Assembly: GCA_044226045.1 (NCBI GenBank)
Contig: JBGAHR010000004.1
Location: forward strand, 1-64,000
From: Endoryza sp044226045
GTDB lineage: Bacteria > Bacteroidota > Bacteroidia > Chitinophagales > Chitinophagaceae
Direction of reading: 5' to 3'
DNA: 64,000 nucleotides
The position numbers were made by a program, and so were the translations under genes. This document shows, in pieces, positions 26,067 to 35,002 of this stretch; positions within the stretch are counted from its first letter, which is position 1; the number at the start of each line of letters is the position of its first letter. The notes under the pieces were generated by a model. That model saw only the letters and a list, made by a program, of their open reading frames with translations. It was not told where the DNA came from and did not search any database.

Positions 26067-26204
26067 TGTTTATTTCTCGTTTATGGTTTATCGTTTATGG
26101 TTTATCGTTTATCGTTGTTCACATAAGGACCAGCCGACTATTTTTCTCCGGTGTAAAAGTAAAAGGACGTGAAACGTGAAACGATAAACGATAAACGAAC
26201 ACCG
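26067..26204. repeat. Short-word repeat cluster with a 17-bp perfect stem
   Basis: Built from CGTTTATGGTTTAT and CGTTTATC units on the left and GAAACGATAAACG units on the right. GTTTATCGTTTATCGTT (26101-26117) is exactly complementary to 26181-26197. It lies between convergent genes and may act as a bidirectional terminator or RNA stabiliser. Confidence 0.8.
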
Positions 26205-27704
26205 TTATCGCAAATGCCATCTCAAATTAACAGCACCACTAAGAAGATGAGAGGTATTTCCTGAATTGTCGTTAGACATGCTATTCAGCTTGTAATTAAA
26301 TACCGGGCCGATTTCCAATGCCTGGCGACCATGACGGGTGATTTGGAATCTCACTCCTGTATGTACGCCAAACTGTGTGCGGTTGAAGCTCTTGTCATCC
26401 CTATAGTAAACGCCGTAGAAGTGATCATACTGCAAGGCATTGGTGCCGTGCAGGTATCCAACGGTTACTCCGCCGAACACAGAGAACGGTACCGGCATAT
26501 TTTTATTGAACAGGTATTCGGCTGAAATGGGCACTTCAATAAAGTGGTATTTGTTGTTGTACCTGCTATATTCATCGTTCTTATAAAAACGATCTACATT
26601 AAGGGTGGCGTTGGATGTATTGACGATCCGGTTCGAATCCACCTTTTCTCCCACTTTGATCTGGGTGGTGTAATAATTGTATTCGATTCCAGCGCTGATT
26701 GACCATCTTGTACCAAGATCACGCTTCACAAAAGCGCCTATTCCCAGACTGATACCAGGTTTTACCGAAGACGGATTCGGAGCCAGCGATGGCAATCCTA
26801 CCGGGCCCGGCATAGCCGAATTGGGATCGATCAGGTAACTGCTGGTGGCAGGCGCCAAAGATTTATCAAAAGCACCTTTAAGTGTTCCATCAACCAGTTT
26901 CGAGGTGCCGATATTCGCTGTGATGCCCCAATGCCATTTAGATGCAACAGGCAGTTTGATGGTCTTCTCCGCGGCTTCACCGGAAACGGTGCGGGCGATA
27001 ATGGGTGGGGAAGCTTTGACAGCATTGCGGTCTGACAATAATTTTTCAAGACCCATCCGGTCGGCGAAAAGAATGTCTTTTTCAGTGGAACTATTGAGCG
27101 CCGATGTTACAAGCCCTCTGTCGGTTGTCGTTTCTTTTCCTGATGGAAGGAATTTGTGGTTGGACCTTGTCACTCGTCTTTTATCAATGTGGCCGGACCT
27201 GTTTGACTTCCGCAGCGTGTTGTTGGCAAATGTAGTCTCTGCCCGATCCTGAGGGCTTTTGCCCGTGGCCAGACTTTGCGGTTTGTCAGTAGGTGATGTT
27301 GCTGTTGTCAAAGGTGCCTGTTCCGGTTGTGTTCCGGAAGCAGTTTGAGGAGGCTGATCGGGGTCGGCCGGGTTTAAATGACCGGGCTGACTGTTATCTT
27401 GTTCTGCAGGGCTGGTCTGAGACAAACCAGTAGCAGAAGTACCAGCAGAGGCGTGTTCTTTATCATATGATGCATTTTTTTCAGTTTGTACAACGGTTGA
27501 AGGCGCGGATTGTTGCAATACCCAAAAAGTTCCGAGGATGACCAACAGGAGCAAAGGCAGTGCCAATAAAATTCTTCTCCGTCTTTTGTTCCTGCGGATT
27601 TCTACCTCCACCGTATTCCATACAGCAGCCGATGGGGAGATCTTCAGGTTCTCCATCTTTTGTTGTACACTCTTTTCAAATTCATGGGCGGGCATAGATC
27701 TCAT
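26205..27704 (-). CDS. Inner-membrane-anchored protein with C-terminal beta-barrel-like domain, partner of the ECF sigma factor
   Basis: 499 aa. The first ~43 residues are cytoplasmic and charged, with EFEKSVQQKMENLKISPSAAVW, a pattern common at the start of Bacteroidota anti-sigma-like proteins. One transmembrane helix follows (about 45-65, RRILLALPLLLLVILGTFWVL), then a ~170-residue low-complexity Pro/Thr/Ser/Gln linker. The C-terminal ~250 residues resemble the outer-membrane beta-barrel (PorT/OmpW-like) fold: KHWHWGITANIGTS-like strands, LGTRWSISAGIEYNYY, FIEVPISAEYLF, FGVHTGVRFQI. Start overlaps the sigma gene by 23 bp. Anti-sigma or envelope-sensor function is inferred from position and topology. 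Confidence 0.75.
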   Translation of the reverse strand: MRSMPAHEFEKSVQQKMENLKISPSAAVWNTVEVEIRRNKRRRRILLALPLLLLVILGTFWVLQQSAPSTVVQTEKNASYDKEHASAGTSATGLSQTSPAEQDNSQPGHLNPADPDQPPQTASGTQPEQAPLTTATSPTDKPQSLATGKSPQDRAETTFANNTLRKSNRSGHIDKRRVTRSNHKFLPSGKETTTDRGLVTSALNSSTEKDILFADRMGLEKLLSDRNAVKASPPIIARTVSGEAAEKTIKLPVASKWHWGITANIGTSKLVDGTLKGAFDKSLAPATSSYLIDPNSAMPGPVGLPSLAPNPSSVKPGISLGIGAFVKRDLGTRWSISAGIEYNYYTTQIKVGEKVDSNRIVNTSNATLNVDRFYKNDEYSRYNNKYHFIEVPISAEYLFNKNMPVPFSVFGGVTVGYLHGTNALQYDHFYGVYYRDDKSFNRTQFGVHTGVRFQITRHGRQALEIGPVFNYKLNSMSNDNSGNTSHLLSGAVNLRWHLR

Positions 27705-28245
27705 TTTTTTTTCTTTCTTGATAATGCACCTGGATCCAATTGATCAGTAATCCGCGGGCTCTTGCATACTGGCTTCTGGAAGTGCCTTCATTAATGCCCA
27801 GCATTTTTCCAATTTCCACGTGGCTGAATCCTTCCACGGCATGCAGGTTAAAGATCGTCTGGTATCCGGTTGGAAGCTGGCGAATGAGTTCAGCCAGTTC
27901 CTTGGCATTCATATGAAATTCTGGATTATCATCTGTTACGGGATGAAGTCCTCCGTCGGTAAAGGCGAGTTCAGACTGGTATCGGCTATTCTTTTTCAGG
28001 TAGTTGATGGCGGTATTCACCATGATCCGGCGAATCCACCCCCCCAGTTCCCCTTCGAACTTAAACTGGTGCAGGTTCTTAAAAACCTTTATAAAGCCTT
28101 CCTGCAGAACATCTTCCGCATCAGTCAGCGACTTGGTATACCGATAGCAGATCCCCAGCATGTTCTCCGCGAATTGGTGGTACAATTCCCTTTGAGCCGC
28201 CGGCTTTCCCTTCAAGCACTCCCTTACCAGTTGATATTGATCCAT
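27682..28245 (-). CDS. ECF-type RNA polymerase sigma factor
   Basis: 187 aa. Sigma region 2 (about 10-85: MLGICYRYTKSLTDAEDVLQEGFIKVFKNLHQF, GWIRRIMVNTAINYLKK) and region 4 (about 115-175: LPTGYQTIFNLHAVEGFSHVEIGKMLGINEGTSRSQYARAR) are both complete. It directs polymerase to a small regulon, often envelope-related, and is usually held by a membrane anti-sigma. Overlaps the downstream membrane protein gene by 23 bp, indicating coupled translation. Its own promoter could not be fixed. Confidence 0.95.
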   Translation of the reverse strand: MDQYQLVRECLKGKPAAQRELYHQFAENMLGICYRYTKSLTDAEDVLQEGFIKVFKNLHQFKFEGELGGWIRRIMVNTAINYLKKNSRYQSELAFTDGGLHPVTDDNPEFHMNAKELAELIRQLPTGYQTIFNLHAVEGFSHVEIGKMLGINEGTSRSQYARARGLLINWIQVHYQERKKNEIYARP

Positions 28246-28386
28246 TCAGAAAATTCGTTTGGTATGACAAGGTTAGGCAGCCTTTCGTTGCACCACAAGT
28301 CTGCCTTGTATGAATTGGCCATTTTAGGGTCTGAGAAAGCATTTAGGCCGATGTAAATTGCTCCCTTACAGATGGTTTTACAGGGT

Positions 28387-28394
28387 TATTTTTG
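28387..28394 (+). promoter_or_regulatory. Candidate -7 element of bioA
   Basis: TATTTTTG, an exact TAnnTTTG match whose last base is 5 nt from the A of the bioA ATG. Transcription would begin at or next to the start codon, giving a leaderless mRNA. Confidence 0.45.
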
Positions 28395-28398
28395 CCGC

Positions 28399-29655
28399 AT
28401 GAATTTAGCCGAGAGAGACCGCCGGGTGATCTGGCACCCTTTTACCCCCCAGAAAAAAATGGACAACCCCATCGGGATCGTTCGGGGAGAAGGTTCACTG
28501 CTCATCGACGAAACCAATCAATCCTATCTTGATGCCATCAGCAGCTGGTGGGTAACCCTTCATGGACATGCAAATCCATATGTGGCCAAAAAGCTGTATG
28601 AACAGGCCCTTCAACTGGAGCAGGTTATTTTCGCAGGCTTTACACATGAACCGGCCGTAAGCCTCGCCGAGCGTCTGCTACCGCTGCTGCCGGGCCCCTT
28701 CAGCCGCATTTTTTACAGCGATAATGGTTCCACTTCCACGGAGGTGGCCATCAAGATGGCGATCCAGTACTGGTGGAACCGTGGAGAGGGCTCAACCCGC
28801 AACAAGATCCTGGCATTGAACAACAGTTACCATGGCGACACCTTTGGCGCCATGAGCGTGAGCGATCGAAGTGTGTTCACCCTGGCATTCCACGACAAGC
28901 TTTTTGAAGTGGTTTTTATCGATGTACCCGACAATGCTCAATCGATCCCCGAGCTCCCCTGGCATGAATTTGCCTGCTTCATTTATGAACCCCTGGTACA
29001 GGGCGCGGGTGGAATGAAGATGTACCCGGTTGAAGTGCTCAATGCCTTGCTCTCCACTTGCCAAAAGCATGATATCATTGCCATTGCCGACGAAGTAATG
29101 ACCGGCTTTGGAAGAACAGGTAAACTGTTCGCATCCGAATATGCCGCTTTCCCGCCCGATATTATCTGTCTTAGCAAAGGATTGACCGGTGGCACCATGG
29201 CACTCGGGGTAACCGCCTGTAACGATCGAATCTATCAGGCCTTTGTAACCGACGACAAACTGAAAACCTTTTTTCACGGCCATTCGTTTACGGCAAACCC
29301 ACTGGCATGCACAGCCGCATTAGCCAGTCTCGACCTCCTGCAAGCCGACTCCTGCCTGCAGGCAATCAGGATGATTGAAGCAGAAAACCAATCCTTCAAA
29401 AAGCAGTTGGAAGAATCGGGTCTTCCTGTTCGACAGGTTAGAACATTGGGAACGATCCTGGCCTTTGAAGTCGACCGGGGCCAAGATGAATATTTGAACA
29501 ATATCAGCCAGGTTATCACGCGTAGGGCGCTCGATAAAGGTATTTTCCTCCGGCCCCTGGGCAATGCGGTTTACATCATGCCACCCTATTGCTTCACGCG
29601 TGAAGAGCTGAAAAGAGTGCATGATACGATTATCGAGATCATCCGATCACTATAA
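28399..29655 (+). CDS. bioA: Adenosylmethionine--8-amino-7-oxononanoate aminotransferase
   Basis: 418 aa from ATG 28399 (MNLAERDRRVIWHPFTP); an upstream in-frame start at 28372 lies before the promoter element and is rejected. PLP enzyme that makes diaminopelargonic acid from KAPA with SAM as amino donor, a step of biotin synthesis. Visible: WHPFTPQKKM, SSWWVTLHGHANPY, the SDNGSTSTEVAIKMAIQYW pocket, HGDTFGAMSVS, ADEVMTGFGRTGKLFA, and the PLP lysine in CLSKGLTGGTMALGVT. No other bio genes are in the window. Followed by a bidirectional terminator. Confidence 0.95.
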   Translation: MNLAERDRRVIWHPFTPQKKMDNPIGIVRGEGSLLIDETNQSYLDAISSWWVTLHGHANPYVAKKLYEQALQLEQVIFAGFTHEPAVSLAERLLPLLPGPFSRIFYSDNGSTSTEVAIKMAIQYWWNRGEGSTRNKILALNNSYHGDTFGAMSVSDRSVFTLAFHDKLFEVVFIDVPDNAQSIPELPWHEFACFIYEPLVQGAGGMKMYPVEVLNALLSTCQKHDIIAIADEVMTGFGRTGKLFASEYAAFPPDIICLSKGLTGGTMALGVTACNDRIYQAFVTDDKLKTFFHGHSFTANPLACTAALASLDLLQADSCLQAIRMIEAENQSFKKQLEESGLPVRQVRTLGTILAFEVDRGQDEYLNNISQVITRRALDKGIFLRPLGNAVYIMPPYCFTREELKRVHDTIIEIIRSL

Positions 29656-29657
29656 AC

Positions 29658-29689
29658 AAAAAGCCCCGATTTGATTTCGGGGCTTTTTT
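29658..29689. terminator. Bidirectional terminator between bioA and the DUF2911 gene
   Basis: GCCCCGA (29663-29669) / TCGGGGC (29677-29683) flanked by an A run on the left and a T run on the right, so it can serve both convergent genes. Confidence 0.9.
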
Positions 29690-29705
29690 ATGGTTCAATG
29701 TGTTC

Positions 29706-30200
29706 TTACATTTTGATGGGAACGGTGATCTGTGACTTATCCCACTCGATGATCAGGGAGTTGTTGGAGTCAAACCGGTAGGTCAGTTTTTCAATCTCCG
29801 AAGAAAGGGTTTTCACAGGAACGGCTACCTGCAAAACATCCTTGGCTTTGTTTTTTTCATATTCGAAAGCGCCAAACTGTCCGGTTACGCTATTGAGAAT
29901 AACCGTCCACTCTTTTTCATTCAAAAGAATAAACAGGGTATACGTTCCGGCTTTGATCGGCTTGCCGCCAAAGCTTGCATCTTTCTTGAAAGTGATTTCT
30001 GTTGCTTCATTGGCGCCGGCTCTCCACACTTTACCCCAGGGTTCGAGTCCGCCGAAGATCACACGGCCTCTCTTGGAGGGCTGTCCGTAAGAAACTTTTA
30101 CATCTTTACCTTCCGCGCTCACACGGGGGCTTTTCTGAGCCTTGCAGGAAAAACTCATCGCACCTGCGATCAGAACCGTTAGAAAGAGAAACTTTTTCAT
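29706..30200 (-). CDS. DUF2911 family exported protein
   Basis: 164 aa. The signal segment MKKFLFLTVLIAGAMSFSC could end in a lipobox at Cys19 or be cut after KAQ. The mature part has the DUF2911 pattern: DVKVSYGQPSKRGRVIFGGLEPWGKVWRAGANEATEITF, then GGKPIKAGTYTLFILLNEKEWTVILN and a final VPVKTLSSEIEKLTYRF. This family is widespread in Bacteroidota and has no established function. Probably monocistronic, with the shared terminator downstream. Confidence 0.9.
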   Translation of the reverse strand: MKKFLFLTVLIAGAMSFSCKAQKSPRVSAEGKDVKVSYGQPSKRGRVIFGGLEPWGKVWRAGANEATEITFKKDASFGGKPIKAGTYTLFILLNEKEWTVILNSVTGQFGAFEYEKNKAKDVLQVAVPVKTLSSEIEKLTYRFDSNNSLIIEWDKSQITVPIKM

Positions 30201-30236
30201 ATTGATTTGTTTTTATTAATGGAATTTACTGACAGT

Positions 30237-30728
30237 TCAATGTTTTTCACAGTTAATTTTGAGGTTGCCCAGGGATTTCTCCAGGGGCGGTCCCATCTCC
30301 TTATCAAAAACTATGCTACCAAATTTTTCCCAGGGATACCATTTCACCTTGAAATCAAAAAAAGCATTCACAATGGTGGCATTTCCTGCCGCAGTGATAC
30401 CAATGGTATGCATGATGGGTTCCTGGCCGGGCCTTTTCCAGGCAGTCACGATGGAAGCAGTATCCACCGACACCAACTCCACATCCATCTGCTCGGCATG
30501 AAACAGCTTCTCATTAACAGTGATATGGGTCAAATGTTCGTTCTGCAACAAAGTGTTCCATTGCATCCAGTTTTTCATATTACCCAGGTAATTCCTGACA
30601 GAATCCACCGGCGCTTCAATGGTTACTGCCCTCGATACTCTCGCATTGGATGGAATGAGCAGCGAAATAGCCATGATCACTAAAAACAATCCGATAACAC
30701 TGATCAATCCAAGTTTTATCAGCCGCAT
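30237..30728 (-). CDS. Membrane-anchored SRPBCC (START-like) domain protein
   Basis: 163 aa from ATG 30728; the upstream 22 residues of the longer frame lack any leader and overlap the end of the permease gene region. One transmembrane helix (about 3-25, LIKLGLISVIGLFLVIMAISLLIP), then a polyketide-cyclase/START-like fold beginning VSRAVTIEAPVDSVRNYLGNMKNWMQWN. This fold holds hydrophobic ligands; the ligand here is unknown. It lies 56 bp downstream of the ABC permease gene on the same strand, so the two may be cotranscribed. Confidence 0.8.
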   Translation of the reverse strand: MRLIKLGLISVIGLFLVIMAISLLIPSNARVSRAVTIEAPVDSVRNYLGNMKNWMQWNTLLQNEHLTHITVNEKLFHAEQMDVELVSVDTASIVTAWKRPGQEPIMHTIGITAAGNATIVNAFFDFKVKWYPWEKFGSIVFDKEMGPPLEKSLGNLKINCEKH

Positions 30729-30784
30729 ATTGGCAAAATTTATTGTTTGCAGTTGTCGCGCGTAAGACGATTGTCGTTTTATAA

Positions 30785-31885
30785 TTATTCCCACTTAAAA
30801 AACCTGACTGCCAGCGCATAGACGATAACGACCCAGGCCGACAGAATAGCGAGTTGGCGGCCGCAGTCGGTGAGGTGCGCCCCTTCGAAAGAAACATTTC
30901 GCATCGCATCATTCAATGCCGTTAAAGGCAGAAACTTAATTACGGATTGCAGTCCTTCGGGTAAAAGGCTTTTCGGAAAGAAAGTCCCGGACAAAAAGTA
31001 TTGGGGAAACATGAAGAGGTTGGCGTAAATAGGAATTACGTTTTGGTTTTTGGCTATACTGCTGATAAAAAAACCAAAACCCATAAATACCAGCAGGCCA
31101 AATAACGATAACACCAGCAATTCAAAGAAAGTGATCCACCCGTGCGACAGGTGAAACCCATAAGCATACTTGCCAAAGAGGATGATCACCACCGCTGTAG
31201 CCAGTTGAAACAATACCCGGCCAATGCTTTCACCTACTATTATATAACCTCGTTTAATAGGAGTAGTGTACATTCTTTTAAGGATCAGCGTTTCTCTCAG
31301 AGAAAAAAGCACGAAGGCCACGCCAAAAACCGCCGCGCCGATCAGGGAGAACCCGAGCATGCCCGGCAGATAGAAATCAATCATCTGGTATCGGCGACCG
31401 GGCACTTCTTCCACAGAGATATTGGCATATTGCGTATAACTCGAATCCATGGAAGACATATAACTGATCTGTCCATTCATGACAGACTGAAGCAAGGGGA
31501 AGTCTCTCTTGCTGGCAGACGAAGTGATCAAATGAATATCGTATCCTGATCTGGATTTTCCGGATGCTGAAGGTTGAATATCTATCAGCGCCACCACTCT
31601 GCCCTTTTTCAACCGGTCCATCAGTTCCGCAGTATCGGCATGTTCAATATTAAACACCTTATTGGCACGGATGGAATGATACAGTATGTTGCTGGTATCC
31701 GATTTCCAATGAAAGGCCACATCAACGGATGCCCCGCCATTTCCTCCGATGGCACCGAAAATCATGATCAGCACGATGGGAAAAAACAGACTGAAAAAAA
31801 CCGCCTGGGGACTTTTAAAAATAGTGGTAAGACTGGCCCTGGTAATGGCCAGCATGGCGCGGAGCTGACTATAAGGTTTCGACAT
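30785..31885 (-). CDS. ABC-2-type transporter permease
   Basis: 366 aa, ABC2_membrane_3 architecture: one transmembrane helix near 20-45 (FFSLFFPIVLIMIFGAIGG), a large extracytoplasmic domain (about 50-170), then five more helices in the C-terminal half (MLGFSLIGAAVFGVAFVLFS, VLFQLATAVVIILFGKYAYGF, LLVLSLFGLLVFMGFGFFISS, ...). The short ERKRMYTTPIKRG-like cytoplasmic loop (ETLILKRMYTTPIKRGYIIVG) is typical. No ATPase subunit is next to it, so it either pairs with an ATPase encoded elsewhere or the set is split. Substrate unknown. Confidence 0.88.
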   Translation of the reverse strand: MSKPYSQLRAMLAITRASLTTIFKSPQAVFFSLFFPIVLIMIFGAIGGNGGASVDVAFHWKSDTSNILYHSIRANKVFNIEHADTAELMDRLKKGRVVALIDIQPSASGKSRSGYDIHLITSSASKRDFPLLQSVMNGQISYMSSMDSSYTQYANISVEEVPGRRYQMIDFYLPGMLGFSLIGAAVFGVAFVLFSLRETLILKRMYTTPIKRGYIIVGESIGRVLFQLATAVVIILFGKYAYGFHLSHGWITFFELLVLSLFGLLVFMGFGFFISSIAKNQNVIPIYANLFMFPQYFLSGTFFPKSLLPEGLQSVIKFLPLTALNDAMRNVSFEGAHLTDCGRQLAILSAWVVIVYALAVRFFKWE

Positions 31886-31979
31886 AAAACTTAAATAACA
31901 CGATACTGTTAATGCTTAAATCAGAGCGAATGTACGCCAAAGGCTGATTCAATCCGGAGCGCGGTTCACTGAATTTATA

Positions 31980-33731
31980 TTACTGTATCACAAACTCAAA
32001 CGGAAGTCGGGCCTGGGGCGCCGCTGTCATAGCTTTTATACGCCGGATCGTTTCATATGTTTTAAAAGCATCTTCTCCCAATTCTTTCCGGATCGCCTCC
32101 CGGGTTTGCGTACCGGATTTTTGAGTACCCAGAATGCGATCAAGTATATTCTCCGGCTCGGGGTATTCGCGCAAACGATAATCGGTAATCCGGGCCATCC
32201 TGGCTGCACAATCTATCGCATCCTGCAATCCTCCCAGTTTATCCACCAGTCCCAATTCAACTGCCCGGCTGCCGCTCCAGATCCTGCCCTGTCCAATGCT
32301 GTCTATATAGTCTTTTGTTTTTTTTCTTCCCTCGGCTACCCGCGTCAGAAAACTGGCATAAATACTGTCGACACCATTCTGCAACCATTTTTTCTGGCTT
32401 TCGGTTAACGGTTTGCTAACGGACAAAGCATCTGCATCGGGCGCTGTTTTAACGCCATCGAATGTAATGCCCAGTTTATTATTGAAGAATTTCTGCATGT
32501 TGGGCAGAATCGTAAATACACCAATGGAGCCGGTAATTGTATTAGGCTCGGCAAAAATGCTGTCGGCATTGCAGGAAATATAGTAACCACCCGAAGCGGC
32601 TACATCTCCGAAACTGACCACCACCGGTTTCAATTGCCGGGTCAGGGTCAGTTCTTTCCAGATATTTTCACTGGCCAGCGCGCTTCCACCACCAGAGTTT
32701 ACTCTGAAAACTACCGCTTTTATCGACGCATCGGTCCGGGCTTTCCGGATCAGGTTCATATAACTTTCGCTTCCGATCGTGTTTCTCTCGCCTTTCCCGT
32801 CAACAATATCGCCCTGTGCATAGATCACCATGATCTTTTCCTTCCCGAATTTCTTGTACAAAACAGCCTGGGCATATTTTGACAGGGGTACCAGGTTCAA
32901 TTTCTGAGAAGGGCTTAAGCGAAGCCTTGCTTTCAACTCTTCGCGCACATCATCTTCATATTTCAACCCATCTACCAGGCCGGCATCGAGCGCGTCTTTG
33001 GGCGATTGAATAGCATTCCTGTTCGCATATCCGTGCAAGGTAGCTGTATCGATCTTGCGGGCGTCTGCAGTTTGAACAAGAAAATGCCCATACAGGTCAC
33101 GGAGTATTTCAGAACTTTGCAGTTTATTCGCCTCTGTCATTTGGGTTTCGCGGAAAGGCTCGGTGGCGCTTTTAAATTTTCCGGCATAAAATATCTGCGG
33201 TTCGATCTCCAGCTTCTGCAGTGTACCTTTCAGGAAGAAATAATTCATGGAATAACCCCGCCAGTCGAGGCCTCCTTTGGGATTGCAATAGATCTTATCG
33301 GCAATATTGGCAACCAGGTATCCGCCCTGGGTGATTACATCGGCATACGCATACACGAATTTCCGCGACTTTTTAAAATTGGCGAGAGCTGTTCGGATCT
33401 CTTCGCTGCTACCAAACCCGTTGTTATTGGTACCACAGCGAACGAGAATCCCTTTTACCGCACTGTCTGTGGCGGCTTTTTCTATCAGCCTTACCACATC
33501 GTATACCCCGGGAATATCATACTGATCATCCCCGGTGAGAGATGCCAAAGGATTTTCCACTTTCACTTCCGGAAAAGGAACAGACAAATCGAGCACCAGC
33601 ACTGCTTTCTGACCGGTTGTTACTTTGGGAGTGGAACTGCTGACGAGACCTGCCAGCAGCAAAATAACCATGATTGTGAATACCACCAGGGCGAGCAATG
33701 AAGCAAAAAAGATCCTGAAAAAGCTTGACAT
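31980..33731 (-). CDS. sppA: Signal peptide peptidase SppA, 67 kDa type
   Basis: 583 aa, the long two-repeat S49 form. An N-terminal membrane helix (about 5-30) anchors it in the inner membrane facing the periplasm. The N-terminal repeat supplies the catalytic lysine (IFYAGKFKSATEPF, near 200) and the C-terminal repeat the catalytic serine (VSFGDVAASGGYYISCNAD, near 380), with FRVNSGGGSALASENIW and TGSIGVF between. It degrades cleaved signal peptides. Transcribed divergently from folK. Confidence 0.95.
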   Translation of the reverse strand: MSSFFRIFFASLLALVVFTIMVILLLAGLVSSSTPKVTTGQKAVLVLDLSVPFPEVKVENPLASLTGDDQYDIPGVYDVVRLIEKAATDSAVKGILVRCGTNNNGFGSSEEIRTALANFKKSRKFVYAYADVITQGGYLVANIADKIYCNPKGGLDWRGYSMNYFFLKGTLQKLEIEPQIFYAGKFKSATEPFRETQMTEANKLQSSEILRDLYGHFLVQTADARKIDTATLHGYANRNAIQSPKDALDAGLVDGLKYEDDVREELKARLRLSPSQKLNLVPLSKYAQAVLYKKFGKEKIMVIYAQGDIVDGKGERNTIGSESYMNLIRKARTDASIKAVVFRVNSGGGSALASENIWKELTLTRQLKPVVVSFGDVAASGGYYISCNADSIFAEPNTITGSIGVFTILPNMQKFFNNKLGITFDGVKTAPDADALSVSKPLTESQKKWLQNGVDSIYASFLTRVAEGRKKTKDYIDSIGQGRIWSGSRAVELGLVDKLGGLQDAIDCAARMARITDYRLREYPEPENILDRILGTQKSGTQTREAIRKELGEDAFKTYETIRRIKAMTAAPQARLPFEFVIQ

Positions 33732-33790
33732 CCCTTCAATAGTTTATTGCAAAAATCCAAGATATTTGACCGACGTAAGGTAGGGAAATT

Positions 33791-34273
33791 ATGAACAAAG
33801 CGTATCTACTGACAGGCGGCAACAAAGGCAACAGAAAAGAGAGTCTTGAAAAAGCAGCGGAACTGATCGCGATGCGTTGCGGCAGAATGCTGCAGTATTC
33901 CTCTTTATATGAAACAGCTGCCTGGGGAAAAACTGACCAGCCTGCCTTTTTAAACCAGGCCCTGATCCTGGAAACTGCATTACCTCCCACCGTGCTGATG
34001 AGGGAACTGCTGGAGATTGAAAACAGGCTCGGCCGAATCAGGAATGAAAAATACGGACCCAGAGTGATTGATATCGACATGCTCCTGTACGACGATCGGG
34101 TGATGCAAACAGACCTGCTTACATTACCCCATCCCGAACTGACCCGCCGCCGGTTTGCCCTCGAGCCGCTGGCCGAAATTGCCCCGGCATTGATTCATCC
34201 TGTTGTGCATAAATCCATCCGGGAATTGTTGTTTGCCTGCGAGGATGCTTTGCCTGTCAGAAAATTGCATTGA
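33791..34273 (+). CDS. folK: 2-amino-4-hydroxy-6-hydroxymethyldihydropteridine pyrophosphokinase
   Basis: 160 aa, normal length. Transfers pyrophosphate from ATP to hydroxymethyl-dihydropterin in folate synthesis. Signatures: YLLTGGNKGNRKESL, SSLYETAAWGKTDQPAFLNQAL, LLEIENRLGRIRNEKYGPRVIDIDMLLYDD (metal-binding DID), and LPHPELTRRRFALEPLAEIAP. Followed after 74 bp by a deoxynucleoside kinase gene on the same strand, a pairing often seen in this phylum. No other folate genes in the window. Confidence 0.96.
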   Translation: MNKAYLLTGGNKGNRKESLEKAAELIAMRCGRMLQYSSLYETAAWGKTDQPAFLNQALILETALPPTVLMRELLEIENRLGRIRNEKYGPRVIDIDMLLYDDRVMQTDLLTLPHPELTRRRFALEPLAEIAPALIHPVVHKSIRELLFACEDALPVRKLH

Positions 34274-34347
34274 TATTTTTCCACAAATCTTCACCAGCGC
34301 CTGATGAATTTTTCAATTCAAGTAATTTGCGCTCGCTTCCGAGCCGA

Positions 34348-34980
34348 ATGAATTATCACTTTATTACAATAGAAGGAAATATAGGCGCCGGTAAAACCAC
34401 CCTGGCGCATCTGCTGGCCCGTCATTTTAATGCAAGGCTGGTACTGGAACAGTTTGCCGATAACCCCTTCCTGGCAAAATTCTACGAAAACCCGAACCAG
34501 TACGCGTTTCCGCTGGAGCTTTTTTTTATGGCGGAACGATACAAACAATTAAAGGAACTGGTGCATACAAAGGATCTGTTTCAACAGGTGACCATTTCAG
34601 ACTACCTGTTCACAAAATGCCTGTTGTTTGCCAAGGTTAATCTGCCCGAAGAGGAATTCCGCCTCTATCAAAAACTGTTTGATATCATTCATCAGCAGAT
34701 CATTCAGCCCGACCTGCTGATCTACCTGCATGCGCCGGTAAACAAACTGCAGCAGAATATCCGAAAAAGACAAAGGCCCTACGAACAGGCGATCCCCGAT
34801 GAATACCTGTTCAATCTGCAACAGACCTATACCAACTATATTAAACAGCATAACATCAAAACACTGTTTATTGACGCGTCGAATGCCGACTTTTTGAGCA
34901 ATCAAAAGCAATTCAACGTAATTTTGGAAGCCCTCGAGAAAGAATATGACGAAGGACAGCATTATCTGACCTTACCCTGA
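34348..34980 (+). CDS. Deoxynucleoside kinase
   Basis: 210 aa from ATG 34348 (MNYHFITIEGNIGAGKTT); the longer frame from a TTG at 34270 overlaps folK and is rejected. P-loop GNIGAGKTT at residues ~10-18, then the dNK-family LEQFADNPFLAKFY with the substrate Glu, a DYLFTKCLLFAK (DRS-like) segment, and the LID region IRKRQRPYEQAIPDEYLFNLQQTY. It phosphorylates deoxynucleosides for salvage; base preference cannot be read. Between folK and an MFS gene that starts 22 bp after its stop. Confidence 0.92.
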   Translation: MNYHFITIEGNIGAGKTTLAHLLARHFNARLVLEQFADNPFLAKFYENPNQYAFPLELFFMAERYKQLKELVHTKDLFQQVTISDYLFTKCLLFAKVNLPEEEFRLYQKLFDIIHQQIIQPDLLIYLHAPVNKLQQNIRKRQRPYEQAIPDEYLFNLQQTYTNYIKQHNIKTLFIDASNADFLSNQKQFNVILEALEKEYDEGQHYLTLP

Positions 34981-35002
34981 GAACGACTAATTCAACAACA
35001 GC

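Noticed and set aside
34270..34347. N-terminal extension of the deoxynucleoside kinase
   Set aside because: TTG start overlapping folK; the P-loop protein begins normally at ATG 34348.
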